Below are positions 34,232 through 45,505 of a stretch of 64,000 bases of DNA, piece by piece. The notes under the pieces are model-generated. The model did not search any database, was not told the DNA's origin, and was given only the letters and a program-made list of their open reading frames with translations. The translations under genes were made by a program, and so were the position numbers. The first letter of the stretch is position 1, and every line of letters begins with the position of its first letter. This DNA comes from Brucella tritici (GTDB taxonomy: Bacteria > Pseudomonadota > Alphaproteobacteria > Rhizobiales > Rhizobiaceae), in NCBI RefSeq assembly GCF_902825325.1, contig NZ_CADEAR010000010.1:62001-126000 (forward strand). Reading direction: 5' to 3'.

Positions 34232-34399
34232 GTGTCGTCTGTCCAAGCCTGATGAGAATAAGGCGCTAAACATCGTTCCTCGCACCGGCCTTGCCGCTCG
34301 CCCGGAACCTCGTCCAACGCCTTGTCGATAAGGCTTCCTTTATATGTAAATCAACGGCGGGATGGTTGTCGCACCATCTCGGTATATACTGATCGCGCA

Positions 34400-34412
34400 C
34401 CTCATGATGAGG
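34400..34412. promoter_or_regulatory. Perfect 13-bp palindrome before gltB
   Basis: CCTCATGATGAGG is symmetrical around G34406 and ends seven bases before the gltB Shine-Dalgarno. It may be an operator or a small hairpin that affects translation start. No known regulator motif is matched with confidence. Confidence 0.4.
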
Positions 34413-34432
34413 GCCAAACGGAGGGAATGACG

Positions 34433-37400
34433 ATGACGCATTTGACGCCATCTGTATCGAATGTGGTTTCTCACAACGTACAGAACGGAACGGTCAAAGC
34501 TGCGACGACCGCTCCCAACCGAACGACGCGAAAAACGAAAGCCGCAGGTTTGCCCGCAGCGCAAGGACTTTACGATCCGCGCAATGAACATGATGCGTGC
34601 GGGGTTGGCTTTATTGCGCATATGAAGGGCAAGAAGTCGCATCAGGTCGTGGAAAACGGCCTCAAGATGCTGGAAAACCTCACCCATCGCGGTGCTGTTG
34701 GTGCCGATCCGCTGATGGGCGATGGTGCTGGCATTCTCGTGCAGATTCCGGATCGCTTCTTCCGCGAGGAAATGGCGCGTCAGGGCATCGATCTGCCGCA
34801 GCCCGGCCATTATGGCGTCGGCTATCTGTTCATGCCGCGCGATGCGGAACTGCGCGCCCATATTGAAGAGATCGTCAAGGAAGTCATCACTGCCGAAGGC
34901 CAGACCTTTATCGGCCTGCGCGAAGTGCCTGTTGATAATTCATCGCTTTCCAAGGCGCCGGATATCGCCGCAACCGAACCATTTCACATTCAGGTCTTCG
35001 TCGGACGCAATCCGATGCTGGAGACGGACGATGATTTCGAACGCCGCCTGTTCGTTCTGCGCAAGGTCATTTCCAACCGTATCTATCAGGAAAACGACGG
35101 CGACGATAAGGGCTTCTATGTCGTGTCCATGTCGGCACGTACGGTCGTCTACAAGGGCATGTTCCTCGCCTATCAGGTCGGTGCCTATTATCAGGATTTG
35201 AAGGACCCGCGTTTTGAAAGCGCGGTAGCGTTGGTGCATCAGCGCTTCTCCACCAACACTTTCCCGTCCTGGCGTCTTGCACATCCGTACCGCATGGTTG
35301 CGCATAACGGCGAAATCAACACGCTGCGCGGCAATGTGAACTGGATGGCGGCGCGTCAGGCTTCGGTAGACTCGGAACTGTTCGGCAATGACATTTCCAA
35401 GCTCTGGCCGATTTCCTACGAAGGCCAGTCGGACACGGCCTGCTTCGACAATGCGCTCGAATTCCTGCATCAGGGCGGCTACAGCCTCGCACATGCGATG
35501 ATGATGCTGATCCCGGAAGCATGGTCGGGCAATAAGCTGATGTCGGACGACCGCCGGGCATTCTATGAATATCACGCTGCCCTGATGGAGCCATGGGACG
35601 GTCCGGCCGCCGTGGCTTTCACGGACGGTCGCCAGATCGGCGCGACGCTGGACCGTAACGGCCTGCGTCCGGCGCGCTATATCGTGACGGACGATGATTT
35701 CGTCATTCTGGCTTCGGAAGCCGGTGTTCTGCCGGTCGAGGAAAAGAAAGTCGTCAAGAAATGGCGTCTCCAGCCGGGCCGCATGCTGCTGATCGATATG
35801 GAAGAAGGCCGCATCGTTTCAGATGAGGAAATCAAGTCCCAGATCGCGCAGAAGCATCCCTACAAGCAGTGGCTCGCCAACACGCAGCTCATTCTGGAAG
35901 ACCTTAATCCGGTCGAGCCACGTGCGCTGCGCAAGGATGTGAGCCTGCTCGACCGCCAGCAGAGCTTCGGCTACACGCAGGAAGACACCAAGCTGTTGAT
36001 GTCGCCCATGGCTACGACTGGTCAGGAAGCCATCGGTTCGATGGGTACGGATACGCCGATTTCGGCCATGTCCGACAAGTCGAAGATGCTGTTCACCTAT
36101 TTCAAGCAGAACTTCGCGCAGGTCACCAACCCGCCGATCGATCCGATCCGCGAAGAATTGGTGATGAGCCTTGTCTCCTTCATCGGCCCGCGTCCGAATA
36201 TTTTCGACCTTGTCGGCACGTCACGCCGCAAGCGTCTGGAAGTGCGCCAGCCGATCCTGACCAATGGCGATCTGGAAAAGATCCGCTCCATTGGTCATAC
36301 GGAAGACCGCTTCGATACCAAGACGCTCGACATCACCTATAATTCGGGTGAAGGTGCAGCCGGTATGCACGGCGCTATCGAACGCCTTTGTGACCGCGCC
36401 GAAGCGGCCGTCCATGGCGGCTACAACATCGTCATCCTTTCGGATCGTCAGGTTGGTCCGGACCGCATTCCGATCCCGGCTCTTCTGGCGACGGCAGCTG
36501 TGCACCATCACCTGATCCGCAAGGGCCTGCGCACGTCGGTTGGCCTCGTTGTGGAATCGGGCGAGCCGCGCGAAATACATCATTTCTGCTGCCTCGCCGG
36601 TTACGGTGCCGAGGCGATCAATCCTTACCTTGCCTTCGACACATTGCTCGACATGCATCGCCGTCGCGAGTTCCCGCCGGAAGTTGACGAGAATGAAGTC
36701 GTCAAGCGCTACATCAAGTCGATTGGCAAGGGCATCCTCAAGGTCATGTCCAAGATGGGCATCTCGACCTACCAGTCCTATTGCGGCGCGCAGATTTTCG
36801 ATGCAGTTGGTCTGCAAACGGGCTTTGTTGACAAGTTCTTCTTCGGCACGGCAACGAGCATTGAAGGCGTTGGTCTCGATGAAATCGCGGAAGAAACCGT
36901 ACGTCGCCACACTGATGCCTTTGGCAGCGATCCGGTTCTGCTGACCTCGCTGGAAGTTGGCGGTGAATATGCCTACCGTATGCGCGGCGAGGCTCACCTG
37001 TGGTCGCCGGATGCGGTTGCCAGACTGCAGCATGCAGTGCGCACCTCCAATCCGGAGACCTTCACCGAATATACGCGCATGCTCGACTCCAAGTCGGCGC
37101 AGGCGAAGACTATTCGCGGCCTGTTCAACATTCGTTTCGCTGACGAGCGCGGTCTGAAGCCGGTTTCCATCGATGAGGTCGAACCGGCAACGGAAATCGT
37201 CAAGCGCTTCTCGACGGGTGCGATGTCTTTCGGCTCGATCTCTAGAGAAGCCCACACAACGCTGGCGCGCGCCATGAATGCCATTGGCGGCAAGTCGAAC
37301 ACCGGCGAGGGTGGTGAGGAGCCGGATCGCTTCTATCCGCTGCCGGATGGTAAGCCGAACCCAGAACGCTCTGCCATCAAGCAGGTGGCATCGGGCCGTT

Positions 37401-39184
37401 TCGGTGTGACGACGGAATATCTCGTCAACTCCGATCTGATCCAGATCAAGGTCGCGCAGGGCGCAAAGCCCGGCGAAGGCGGCCAGCTGCCGGGCCACAA
37501 GGTCGATGCGACTATCGCCAAGACCCGTCACTCGACGCCGGGTGTCGGCCTCATTTCGCCGCCTCCGCACCATGACATCTACTCGATCGAAGATCTGGCG
37601 CAGCTCATCTACGACCTGAAGAACGTCAATCCGGCTGCCGATATCTCGGTCAAGCTGGTGTCGGAAGTGGGTGTTGGCACGGTTGCTGCCGGTGTTGCCA
37701 AGGCGCGTGCCGACCACATCACCGTGTCGGGTTATGATGGCGGTACGGGTGCTTCGCCGCTCACCTCGCTGAAGCATGCCGGAAGCCCTTGGGAAATCGG
37801 TCTTGCCGAAACCCATCAGACGCTGGTGCTGAACGGGCTTCGCTCTCGCGTGGCCCTGCAGGTCGATGGTGGTCTGCGCACCGGTCGCGATGTCATCATC
37901 GGTGCGCTGCTCGGTGCCGACGAGTTCGGCTTCTCGACCGCTCCGCTGATTGCCGCCGGTTGCATCATGATGCGCAAGTGCCATCTGAACACCTGCCCGG
38001 TGGGCGTGGCGACGCAGGACCCGGTTCTGCGCAAACGCTTCAAGGGTACGCCGGAACATGTCATCAACTTCTTCTTCTATCTGGCGGAAGAAGTGCGTGC
38101 TTTGTTGGCAGAGATGGGCTTCACCAAGCTGGAACAGATCATCGGCGAGACCGAGTTTCTGGAAAAGCAGGCCATGATCGACCATTGGAAGGCCAAGGGT
38201 CTCGATTTCAGCCGCATTTTCTACAAGCCTGAAGCCGAGAAGCACGAAATCTACTGGACCGAGCGTCAGCATCACCCGATTGAGGATGTCCTTGATCGCA
38301 AGCTGATTGCCGAGGCTATGCCCGCGCTGGAAGACCGCCAGCCGGTCAAGATCGACATCGACATCAAGAATGTCGATCGTTCTGCCGGCGCGATGCTTTC
38401 CGGTGAAGTTGCCAAGCGCTTCCGTCACAAGGGGCTGCCGGAAGACACCATCGCCGTTACCCTTCGCGGTACAGCTGGCCAGTCTTTCGGTGCGTTCCTG
38501 GCGCGCGGCGTCTCGTTCGAGCTGATCGGCGATGGCAACGACTATGTCGGCAAGGGCCTTTCGGGTGGTCGCATCGTCATCCGCCCGCCGGAAGACACGC
38601 GTATCGTTGCCGAAGATTCCATCATCGTCGGCAATACCGTGCTCTACGGTGCACTTGAAGGCGAGTGCTATTTCCGCGGTGTTGCAGGTGAGCGTTTCGC
38701 CGTCCGCAACTCTGGCGCGGTCACGGTTGTCGAAGGCGTGGGCGACCACGGCTGCGAATACATGACTGGCGGTGTCGTCGTAGTCATAGGCCAGACGGGG
38801 CGCAATTTTGCGGCGGGCATGTCGGGCGGTGTTGCCTATGTGCTGGATGAGGAAGGTGACTTCGCCCAGCGCTGCAACATGGCGATGGTCGAGCTGGAGC
38901 CGGTACCGGAAGAAGACGACATTCTCGAAAAGCTGCATCACCATGGCGGCGACCTTATGCACAAGGGCCGTGTGGACGTTTCAGCCAACATGACCCATCA
39001 TGATGAGGAACGTCTGGTGCAGCTGATCGCCAATCATCTGCACTACACCGGCTCGACGCGGGCGAAGGACATTCTCGACAATTGGGAGAGCTATCGTCCC
39101 AAATTCGTGAAAGTCATGCCGGTCGAATACCGCCGCGCTTTGGAAGAGATGGAGCGTATGCAGATCGGTGTTGCGGCTGAATAG
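34433..39184 (+). CDS. gltB: Glutamate synthase (NADPH), large subunit
   Basis: A 1,583-residue GOGAT large subunit. ATG 34433 is chosen because GGAGG ends eight bases upstream; ATG 34427 is too close. Cys56 in [14 protein letters not shown] becomes the N-terminal nucleophile of the glutaminase domain once the propeptide is removed. Following are the central domain, the FMN-binding synthase domain ([15 protein letters not shown], then [13 protein letters not shown]), the 3Fe-4S cysteines in [15 protein letters not shown], and the C-terminal beta-helix rich in glycine. With GltD it makes two glutamates from glutamine and 2-oxoglutarate. The small-subunit gene lies 166 bases downstream. Confidence 0.98.
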   Translation: MTHLTPSVSNVVSHNVQNGTVKAATTAPNRTTRKTKAAGLPAAQGLYDPRNEHDACGVGFIAHMKGKKSHQVVENGLKMLENLTHRGAVGADPLMGDGAGILVQIPDRFFREEMARQGIDLPQPGHYGVGYLFMPRDAELRAHIEEIVKEVITAEGQTFIGLREVPVDNSSLSKAPDIAATEPFHIQVFVGRNPMLETDDDFERRLFVLRKVISNRIYQENDGDDKGFYVVSMSARTVVYKGMFLAYQVGAYYQDLKDPRFESAVALVHQRFSTNTFPSWRLAHPYRMVAHNGEINTLRGNVNWMAARQASVDSELFGNDISKLWPISYEGQSDTACFDNALEFLHQGGYSLAHAMMMLIPEAWSGNKLMSDDRRAFYEYHAALMEPWDGPAAVAFTDGRQIGATLDRNGLRPARYIVTDDDFVILASEAGVLPVEEKKVVKKWRLQPGRMLLIDMEEGRIVSDEEIKSQIAQKHPYKQWLANTQLILEDLNPVEPRALRKDVSLLDRQQSFGYTQEDTKLLMSPMATTGQEAIGSMGTDTPISAMSDKSKMLFTYFKQNFAQVTNPPIDPIREELVMSLVSFIGPRPNIFDLVGTSRRKRLEVRQPILTNGDLEKIRSIGHTEDRFDTKTLDITYNSGEGAAGMHGAIERLCDRAEAAVHGGYNIVILSDRQVGPDRIPIPALLATAAVHHHLIRKGLRTSVGLVVESGEPREIHHFCCLAGYGAEAINPYLAFDTLLDMHRRREFPPEVDENEVVKRYIKSIGKGILKVMSKMGISTYQSYCGAQIFDAVGLQTGFVDKFFFGTATSIEGVGLDEIAEETVRRHTDAFGSDPVLLTSLEVGGEYAYRMRGEAHLWSPDAVARLQHAVRTSNPETFTEYTRMLDSKSAQAKTIRGLFNIRFADERGLKPVSIDEVEPATEIVKRFSTGAMSFGSISREAHTTLARAMNAIGGKSNTGEGGEEPDRFYPLPDGKPNPERSAIKQVASGRFGVTTEYLVNSDLIQIKVAQGAKPGEGGQLPGHKVDATIAKTRHSTPGVGLISPPPHHDIYSIEDLAQLIYDLKNVNPAADISVKLVSEVGVGTVAAGVAKARADHITVSGYDGGTGASPLTSLKHAGSPWEIGLAETHQTLVLNGLRSRVALQVDGGLRTGRDVIIGALLGADEFGFSTAPLIAAGCIMMRKCHLNTCPVGVATQDPVLRKRFKGTPEHVINFFFYLAEEVRALLAEMGFTKLEQIIGETEFLEKQAMIDHWKAKGLDFSRIFYKPEAEKHEIYWTERQHHPIEDVLDRKLIAEAMPALEDRQPVKIDIDIKNVDRSAGAMLSGEVAKRFRHKGLPEDTIAVTLRGTAGQSFGAFLARGVSFELIGDGNDYVGKGLSGGRIVIRPPEDTRIVAEDSIIVGNTVLYGALEGECYFRGVAGERFAVRNSGAVTVVEGVGDHGCEYMTGGVVVVIGQTGRNFAAGMSGGVAYVLDEEGDFAQRCNMAMVELEPVPEEDDILEKLHHHGGDLMHKGRVDVSANMTHHDEERLVQLIANHLHYTGSTRAKDILDNWESYRPKFVKVMPVEYRRALEEMERMQIGVAAE

Positions 39185-39210
39185 GACACGATCCTGAAAA
39201 GTGGAGCCCG
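39185..39210. repeat. Partial Rhizobiales repeat between gltB and gltD
   Basis: GATCCTGAAAAGTGGAGCC immediately after the gltB stop matches one arm of the GATCCxGAAAAGTGG repeat family of Rhizobiales. The other arm is not evident. A GCCCGGCCTTCGGGTCGGGC hairpin follows at about 39207-39226 and may stabilise the gltB transcript end without stopping gltD. Confidence 0.45.
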
Positions 39211-39350
39211 GCCTTCGGGTCGGGCGCCCTTCGCAACGTGAAAGATAACAACGTCCTTGCAAGCCAGCGCATTGGAAGATGATGCGGCGGACAGGGCAAC
39301 TTCCGGCAAAGCCGACCATGCGCTGGTCGCAGGCCGAGGGGAGTAGAAGA

Positions 39351-40805
39351 ATGGGTAAGGTAACTGGTTTTCTAGAGATCGACCGTCAGGTGGCAAAGTA
39401 CCAGCCAGCGTCAGATCGTATCCGCCACTTCCGCGAGTTCACCATTCCGATGACGGATGGTGAAGTGCAGAAGCAGGCGGCACGCTGCATGGATTGCGGC
39501 ATTCCGTTCTGCCATGGCCCGACGGGCTGCCCGGTGCACAACCAGATCCCGGACTGGAACGATCTCGTCTATAACAACAACTGGGATCAGGCGATCCGTA
39601 ATCTGCATCTGACCAATAATTTCCCGGAATTCACGGGTCGCGTCTGCCCCGCACCTTGCGAGGAAGCCTGCACGCTGAACCTCGAGGATACGCCGGTTGC
39701 GATCAAGACGGTGGAACAGGCGCTGGGCGACAAGGCTTATGAGCTCGGCTACATCGTGCCGCAGCCTGCTGCCAACAAGACTGGCAAGTCGGTTGCGATC
39801 ATCGGTTCCGGCCCGACTGGTCTCGCGGCTGCACAGCAATTGGCTCGTGCGGGTCACATGGTCGATGTCTACGAGCGCGAAAGCCGCCCCGGCGGCCTGC
39901 TGCGTTATGGCATTCCCGATTTCAAGATGGAAAAGCACCACATCGACCGCCGTGTCGCGCAGATGGAAGGCGAAGGCGTTCGTTTCCTATGCGGTGTGAA
40001 CATCGGCGTCGACAAGCCGTTGCGCGGTCTCCTCGATACCTATGATGCCGTGCTTTACAGCGGTGGCTCGGAAACGCCGCGCCCGGCGGGCATTCCGGGT
40101 GCAGATTTTGAAGGCGTGCATGATGCCATGCCTTATCTGGTTCAGCAGAACCGTCGCGTTGGACGCGAGAATATCGAATCCGTTGCCTGGACTTCGGCTC
40201 CGATCCTGGCTGGCGGCAAGCATGTCGTGGTGGTTGGCGGTGGCGATACCGCGTCGGACTGCGTGGGCACGGCGTTCCGTCAGGGTGCGGTCAATGTCAC
40301 CCAGCTCGATATTCGTCCGCAGCCGCCGGAAAAGGAAGACAAGCTTAGCGTCTGGCCTTATTGGGCGACCAAGATGCGCACCTCCTCCAGCCAGGCGGAA
40401 GGCGCTTCCCGCGAGTTTCAGGTCGCAACGCTGGAATTCATCGGCGAAGAAGGCCGCCTCACGCATGTGAAGTGCTGTCAGGTGGATGAAAAGCGCAAGC
40501 CGATTGCTGGAACGGAGTTCTTCATCAAGGCCGATCTTGCTTTTATCGCAATCGGTTTTGCCGGACCGGCAGAAGACAGCGTGGTCAAGGAACTGGGTGA
40601 AAAGCTCGACATCGTTACCGACCGTCGCGGCTCCAGATCGGTCAAAGCCAATGAGCGCGACTACCGCACCAATGTCGATAAGCTCTATGCGGCAGGTGAT
40701 GTGCGCCGCGGCCAGTCGCTGGTTGTCTGGGCAATCCGCGAAGGCCGCCAAGCGGCACACGCCATCGATGCTGATTTGATGGGTAGTTCCGTTCTACCGC
40801 GTTAA
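39351..40805 (+). CDS. gltD: Glutamate synthase (NADPH), small subunit
   Basis: A 484-residue subunit. ATG 39351 follows GAGGGGAGTAGAAGA. The N-terminal iron-sulfur cysteines are seen in [19 protein letters not shown] and [12 protein letters not shown]. The FAD motif is [17 protein letters not shown] and the NADPH motif is [14 protein letters not shown], with the final [19 protein letters not shown] contact. It passes electrons from NADPH to GltB. Expression is probably joint with gltB, since no terminator separates them. Confidence 0.98.
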   Translation: MGKVTGFLEIDRQVAKYQPASDRIRHFREFTIPMTDGEVQKQAARCMDCGIPFCHGPTGCPVHNQIPDWNDLVYNNNWDQAIRNLHLTNNFPEFTGRVCPAPCEEACTLNLEDTPVAIKTVEQALGDKAYELGYIVPQPAANKTGKSVAIIGSGPTGLAAAQQLARAGHMVDVYERESRPGGLLRYGIPDFKMEKHHIDRRVAQMEGEGVRFLCGVNIGVDKPLRGLLDTYDAVLYSGGSETPRPAGIPGADFEGVHDAMPYLVQQNRRVGRENIESVAWTSAPILAGGKHVVVVGGGDTASDCVGTAFRQGAVNVTQLDIRPQPPEKEDKLSVWPYWATKMRTSSSQAEGASREFQVATLEFIGEEGRLTHVKCCQVDEKRKPIAGTEFFIKADLAFIAIGFAGPAEDSVVKELGEKLDIVTDRRGSRSVKANERDYRTNVDKLYAAGDVRRGQSLVVWAIREGRQAAHAIDADLMGSSVLPR

Positions 40806-40837
40806 AGCTGCGATATTCCGGCCCTAGCGGCCTGCAA

Positions 40838-40925
40838 ATGGCGTTGTTTTGCGCTTCCGGTGCTCATGTACCTCCAGTACACTCTGCTCCGGTTCTCAAA
40901 CTCCACCATTTTCGGCTCGCCAGCG
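40838..40925. repeat. Possible dispersed intergenic repeat after gltD
   Basis: The segment with GCGCTTCCGGTGCTCATGTAC, then CAGTACACTCTGCTCCGG, contains short inverted GTAC arms and resembles a repeat often found between Brucellaceae genes. Identification rests on memory of the motif only. Confidence 0.3.
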
Positions 40926-40962
40926 CCGCAATCTCATCAGCTTTAATGAGCACACTGAAAAT

Positions 40963-40992
40963 AAAAAGCCCGGAGTTTCCTCCGGGCTTTTT
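40963..40992. terminator. Bidirectional terminator between gltD and the cycA-like gene
   Basis: AAAAAGCCCGGAG and CTCCGGGCTTTTT pair around a short TTTC loop, with T and A tracts on both sides; it serves convergent genes. Confidence 0.92.
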
Positions 40993-41014
40993 GTGTCTTT
41001 TGGGGATCAGCCGA

Positions 41015-42418
41015 TCAGCTTTGGCCGCGTCGCGACTTCATCACCAGATAGGCGATGGCGAGAAGCACGAACCAAAGCGGCGTGACCTTCAGGGCCGCTG
41101 CGGTATCTGGCTCCTGCGCCAGCGCCCACAAAATGAAGGCGAAGAAGGCGAAGACCATGACCACGGCGGCACGTCCGCCCGGCATTTTGAAAGTGGACTT
41201 TTCATGCAGGTCTGGGCGCTTGCGACGGTATTGCAGATATGACGCCAGAATGACCGACCAGATGAAGATGAAAAGCAGCGCTGAAATCGTCGTGACGATT
41301 GTGAAGGCTTCGATGATGCTCTGGCCAGCATAAAGCAGAACCACGCCTGCGAGTAGGAAAACACACGAGAAGAACAGCGAGTTCACCGGTACTTTCCGCT
41401 TGTTCAGCTTGCCGAGCGCCTTCGGCGCGAGTTTGGAAGTGGCAAGGCCGTAGATCATACGCGAAGTCGAGTAAATGCCGGAATTTGCGCTCGACGTTGC
41501 CGAAGTCAACACGACGAAATTCACGACATGGGCTGCGATGCCAAGACCCGCCAGCGAGAACATGGCAACGAACGGGCTCGAATTCGGGTCGACCTGATCC
41601 CAAGGAATGACGGTGATGATGACGAATAGCGCGCCGAGATAGAACAGCACCACGCGGATCGGAATTGAGTTGATCGCCTTGGGCAGATTGCGCACTGGGT
41701 CCTTGGTTTCAGCAGCGGCAGTACCGACTAGCTCGATGCCGACAAAAGCGAAAACCGCGATCTGGAAACCGGCAACAAAGCCAAGGAAACCGTTGGGGAA
41801 GAACCCGCCATGGTTCCACAGATGGGCGACCGATGCCTGGCTGCCATTGGGCAGGGTAAAGCCGGTCGAGAGCATGTACACACCCGCAATGATCAGACCG
41901 ACAATGGCGACGATCTTGATAAGCGCGAACCAGAATTCGATTTCACCGAAATTGCGCACGGTAGGCAGATTGAGCGCCAGAAGCGTGAAGATCAGCCCGA
42001 GCGCTGGTATCCAGAGCGCCAGTTCTGGGAACCAGAATGAGACATAGCCCGAAACGGCAACCACATCGGCCACACCGGTCACAATCCAGCACAGCCAATA
42101 GGTCCAGCCGGTGAAGAACTGCGCCCACGGCCCGAGATAATCGCCTGCGAAATCCGCAAAGGAACGATATTCGAGATTGGACAGCAGGATTTCGCCCAGT
42201 GCGCGCATGACGAAAAACAGCATGAAGCCGATAATGGCATAGACGAGCAGGATCGAAGGCCCGGCTAGTGAAATGGTTTTGCCCGACCCCATGAAAAGAC
42301 CGGTGCCGATGGCACCGCCAATGGCGATCAGCTGTAGATGTCGGTTAGACAGATTGCGTGCAAGATGGGGTTCCTCCTCCCGATGTGGATCGACAGAAGG
42401 CTTTGATGCGATATTCAT
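41015..42418 (-). CDS. cycA: D-serine/D-alanine/glycine transporter-like APC permease
   Basis: A 467-residue amino acid-polyamine-organocation permease with about 12 membrane segments. The first segment has IAIGGAIGTGLFMGSGKTI, the substrate-binding unwound helix of this family. VGIELVGTAAAETKDP and the long LTSATSSANSGIYSTSRMIY are characteristic of the CycA/AnsP group. CycA imports glycine, D-alanine and D-serine with protons. The exact substrate range here is inferred from similarity. It is convergent with gltD. Confidence 0.85.
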   Translation of the reverse strand: MNIASKPSVDPHREEEPHLARNLSNRHLQLIAIGGAIGTGLFMGSGKTISLAGPSILLVYAIIGFMLFFVMRALGEILLSNLEYRSFADFAGDYLGPWAQFFTGWTYWLCWIVTGVADVVAVSGYVSFWFPELALWIPALGLIFTLLALNLPTVRNFGEIEFWFALIKIVAIVGLIIAGVYMLSTGFTLPNGSQASVAHLWNHGGFFPNGFLGFVAGFQIAVFAFVGIELVGTAAAETKDPVRNLPKAINSIPIRVVLFYLGALFVIITVIPWDQVDPNSSPFVAMFSLAGLGIAAHVVNFVVLTSATSSANSGIYSTSRMIYGLATSKLAPKALGKLNKRKVPVNSLFFSCVFLLAGVVLLYAGQSIIEAFTIVTTISALLFIFIWSVILASYLQYRRKRPDLHEKSTFKMPGGRAAVVMVFAFFAFILWALAQEPDTAAALKVTPLWFVLLAIAYLVMKSRRGQS

Positions 42419-42640
42419 TCAAACGCCTCTTGTTTCTGGCGGACGCTGAAAAGTAATTCCCGCAAGTGCAGAAGAGCGTCCTTCCTGTCCAGCCTTTTCA
42501 GGCAGACGGTGGCTTCTGATAGACGATGCGAGCGCTTCTGTGAACAGCGCGGAATGTAGTAATTAGAATCATATTGGATAGAGAAAGCCGCTGGCTATCA
42601 ATAAAGTGACAGCTCGATCATACTGGTTAGGCTCAAAAAT

Positions 42641-43810
42641 TTAGGGATTTGCGCCCTTCTGCGGCCAGGAAAAATCGTCTGCCCGTCCGGGTGAAGGCTT
42701 GCTCTCATTCCGGGCCGGGCGTGGAACTTGCGGACGCGCAACGAGGTTGCCGCCAAGCAGAACGCCGCTTTCATCCTTGTCGATGTCGCGAATACTGACC
42801 GGCGCTACACGATCAACGGGCTTGGACGGGTCATGAGTGCCTGCCGCAGGCAGAGGCTGGTCTTCGTCCTTTGCACCGCCGAGATAGGCTCGCAGCGGCT
42901 TTTCAGCATAGAAAGCGAGCTTGCGCTTGCCGGCTGAAGTTATGTTGATGCCGTCATTGCCGCGCAAACGCGCGGTCTGACCGTTAATATCGAAGCCAGT
43001 CTGGGTAAAGTTTCCGTCCTCATCGACGAAGCCATCCCAGACATCAGCAAATTTCCCCCCCGCCTTTTCGGTGGCTGTACGATAAATTTCATTGAGCGCC
43101 AGCATATCCTGCGACATGCCTTTCGGGCGAAACGGCGGCTGCCCGATCCAAACCAGAGGAAAATGCTTGTCGTTGATCACCTTGATGAAGGCGGTGACAC
43201 GCTTTTGATATTCCTCGTTCCATTCCGGCGACCGGGGCGGTAGGCTCGCGCCCTTCTCGGTGATCGCCTGCCTGTCGTTAGAGCCTATCATCACGACGAC
43301 AGCAGCCGGTTTCTCCTCGTCCAGTATCTTGCCGATATTGTCGGGCCAATCAAAATGGTCGCTACGAACAAAGCCGGAAGAACCATTTATTCGGGTTACG
43401 ACCTGGAAGTTGGGGTCCGACGCGAAAGCGACATCGAGGCCTTCGGCTAGGCCATTGCCGATGAAGTCACCAACGACGAGGATCTTCTTTGCATCCGGCT
43501 TTTTCTCCACAAACTCGACCGCAGGGCTTGCCGCCGGTGGCGGTGTCGGGCGTGAAGCGGGAGAACTCGCTTTGGAGCGCTTGGCCTTTGGTCGTGCGCG
43601 TTGCGGCGTTGGCTGTTGATATTGGCGCTGTGGCTGCGCTTGCCGCGAGCCGAACAGGAGATCGAAAAGCGTTCTCGGCCGTTCCTGTGCGGATGCCGTG
43701 GCGATGTCAGAAAACAGCAGCGCTGTCATCGCCAGCACGATGCTGAAAGCTTTTACAAGCTTGGTCACAGTCCGATTTCCACGCATCCGTTTCGCCTTCA
43801 TGGCTTGCAT
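42641..43810 (-). CDS. SGNH-hydrolase-like periplasmic protein (DUF459)
   Basis: A 389-residue protein with an N-terminal signal anchor (AFSIVLAMTALLFSDIATASA), then a Pro/Gln/Arg/Ser-rich linker of about 60 residues, then an SGNH-like domain. Block I reads VVGDFIGNGLAEGL, where Phe occupies the place of the catalytic serine of GDSL. MIGSNDRQAI (block III) is intact. The DUF459 family often lacks the serine, so it may bind or modify envelope polysaccharide or peptidoglycan in another way. Starts at 43801 and 43786 are also possible. It is transcribed after the MltB-type gene but separated by a strong hairpin. Confidence 0.78.
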   Translation of the reverse strand: MQAMKAKRMRGNRTVTKLVKAFSIVLAMTALLFSDIATASAQERPRTLFDLLFGSRQAQPQRQYQQPTPQRARPKAKRSKASSPASRPTPPPAASPAVEFVEKKPDAKKILVVGDFIGNGLAEGLDVAFASDPNFQVVTRINGSSGFVRSDHFDWPDNIGKILDEEKPAAVVVMIGSNDRQAITEKGASLPPRSPEWNEEYQKRVTAFIKVINDKHFPLVWIGQPPFRPKGMSQDMLALNEIYRTATEKAGGKFADVWDGFVDEDGNFTQTGFDINGQTARLRGNDGINITSAGKRKLAFYAEKPLRAYLGGAKDEDQPLPAAGTHDPSKPVDRVAPVSIRDIDKDESGVLLGGNLVARPQVPRPARNESKPSPGRADDFSWPQKGANP

Positions 43811-43837
43811 AATAGCTTGGCAATCCTGAAAAAGATA

Positions 43838-43869
43838 ATGGAGCGCACTTTTGGTAAAGTGCGCTCCAT
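43838..43869 (-). terminator. Strong terminator after the MltB-type gene
   Basis: ATGGAGCGCACTTT and AAAGTGCGCTCCAT form a perfect 14-bp stem with a four-base loop. Read on the minus strand it is followed by TATCTTTTT. Confidence 0.88.
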
Positions 43870-43886
43870 TCGATCAATCCGACAGT

Positions 43887-45125
43887 TTAACGACGGCGCA
43901 GAACCGACAGGACTTCCTTGCTTGGATGACCATCCGGTTGAAGCCCGTTGCGCTGCTGGAAGGCTTCGATAGCTGCCCGCGAGGTGGAGCCGATCTTGCC
44001 ATCGATATTGCCGTCATAATAGCCGAGTGCCTTCAGATGCGTTTGTAGCTCCTGACGCTCGTTCATGGTGATCGGTGTGAACGGGCGGTTCCAGTCCTGC
44101 CGCAGTCCCTGGTAACCACCGATGCGGTCGGCAAGCAGGCCGACAGCAAGTGCGTATTTGTCGGCATTGTTGTAACGCTTCAAGACGAAGAAGTTTTTCG
44201 TCATCAGGAAGGCAGGCCCCTGACGGCCATCCGGCACTTTCAGTGTAGCCTTTTCGTTAGGATCGGGGAAGGCGCGCCCATTGGCCCGGACGAGACCGAT
44301 CTTCTGCCACTCAGCGATCGAAAGCGAGCCGGAAGGGAACTTGCGTCCCTGCGGCAGCGCGACTTCGTAGCCCCAGCTACGGCCCGGCTGCCAGCCATTG
44401 CGATGCAGGAGATTTGCCGCTGTGCCAAGCGCATCGGGAATTGAATTCCAGATGTCGCGCTTGCCGTTGCCGTCCATATCGACGGCATAGGCCTGATAGC
44501 TGGTCGGGATAAATTGCGTATGACCGAGCGCACCGGCCCAGGAACCGGAAAGATGTCCGCGATCGATATCGCCTGTCTGGAGGATCTTCATGGCAGCGAT
44601 CAGCTGGGTACGGCCGTATTTGGCGCGCTTCGGATCGCCATAGGCAAGCGTGGCCAGTGAGCGGACCGTATCGCGCATGACGTCGTCACGTTTGAGGATT
44701 TCGCCGTAATTGCTTTCCATCGACCAGATGGCGAGCAGGATATTGCGATCGACCGAGAAACGCTGCTCGATACGCTGAAGCCAGGGTCCCCATTTCCGGG
44801 CCATGCTCTGGCCAACCGAGACGGACTGTTCGTTCACCCGGTTATCGATGTAATTCCAGACAGGTTCGGTAAATTCCGGCTGATACCGTGCTTTCTGCAG
44901 AACGACCGGGTCTGGCGCATCCACGCCGCGAAATGCGCGGTCGAAAGTGGACGGCGAAACACCTGCCTTTATGGCGACAGGGCGAAAACTGGCGACCCAT
45001 TGGCGAAATTGCGCATCAGCCAGTGCGGAACCAGTTGTCAGCGTTGAGGCGAGCACAGCTATCGCAACCGTTGCAGCTGCTTTCAGCTTCATCGTCTGGC
45101 CCACCGTGAATGGAAATCGCAGCAT
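43887..45125 (-). CDS. Lytic murein transglycosylase, MltB family
   Basis: A 412-residue peptidoglycan hydrolase. ATG 45125 is chosen with AAGGG upstream; the signal peptide contains AAATVAIAVLASTL and cuts near SALADA, with no lipobox. The catalytic domain has QRFSVDRNILLAIWSMESNYGE with the catalytic glutamate, TRQALRSLATLAYG-like helix and the GALGHTQFIPTSY motif. A C-terminal peptidoglycan-binding domain covers about the last 60 residues (LQTHLKALGYYDGNIDGKIG). It cuts glycan strands to form 1,6-anhydro-muramic ends, for wall turnover and insertion. Confidence 0.9.
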   Translation of the reverse strand: MLRFPFTVGQTMKLKAAATVAIAVLASTLTTGSALADAQFRQWVASFRPVAIKAGVSPSTFDRAFRGVDAPDPVVLQKARYQPEFTEPVWNYIDNRVNEQSVSVGQSMARKWGPWLQRIEQRFSVDRNILLAIWSMESNYGEILKRDDVMRDTVRSLATLAYGDPKRAKYGRTQLIAAMKILQTGDIDRGHLSGSWAGALGHTQFIPTSYQAYAVDMDGNGKRDIWNSIPDALGTAANLLHRNGWQPGRSWGYEVALPQGRKFPSGSLSIAEWQKIGLVRANGRAFPDPNEKATLKVPDGRQGPAFLMTKNFFVLKRYNNADKYALAVGLLADRIGGYQGLRQDWNRPFTPITMNERQELQTHLKALGYYDGNIDGKIGSTSRAAIEAFQQRNGLQPDGHPSKEVLSVLRRR

Positions 45126-45505
45126 TCTGTGTTTCCCTTCTGCAATCAAATTTAGCCGATACCGGCGCGTTTCCCTTCGACCTGGATTCTACTCGCCCCG
45201 GATTGCATTAGTTAATTAATACCATCCTGTGTTGAATTTGAGCCAGCAGAAAATTCCGGATCGAACCGTTGAACGTTCAAATTAGAACCTGTCGGTTAGC
45301 AATTGGTTTACCATCGTGAGACCTGCGTTAAAATTTGCCTGAAGTTTCGAAAAATTTTTGAATCAAGCAACATTAAGGTCGGGTCATTGAATGTGATGGG
45401 ATGGGGCATGTAATTTCGTCGTTCTTTAATGAAAAGGCCTTATTTGAAATTCAGTCGTTTCAATGCTTTGATAGCAAATCTGAAATAGTGAAATCGAGGA
45501 GAGGA
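45126..45505. promoter_or_regulatory. Divergent promoter region of the MltB-type gene and galU, with a 12-bp palindrome at 45269-45280
   Basis: This 380-base region has no gene. It contains the perfect palindrome TTGAACGTTCAA (45269-45280), an AT-rich GTTAGTTAATTAAT tract near 45210 and, before galU, the GAGGAGAGGA ribosome-binding site. The palindrome is a plausible operator midway between the two genes, but no regulator is assigned. Confidence 0.45.

Noticed and set aside
34247..34285. CTGATGAG upstream of gltB, resembling a hammerhead ribozyme core
   Set aside because: The required GAAA segment and the three closing stems could not be placed, so the match is to a short common word only.
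36221..38962. A 913-codon minus-strand ORF inside gltB
   Set aside because: It lies entirely antisense to the clearly conserved glutamate synthase and shows no domain; long antisense frames are expected from third-position GC bias.
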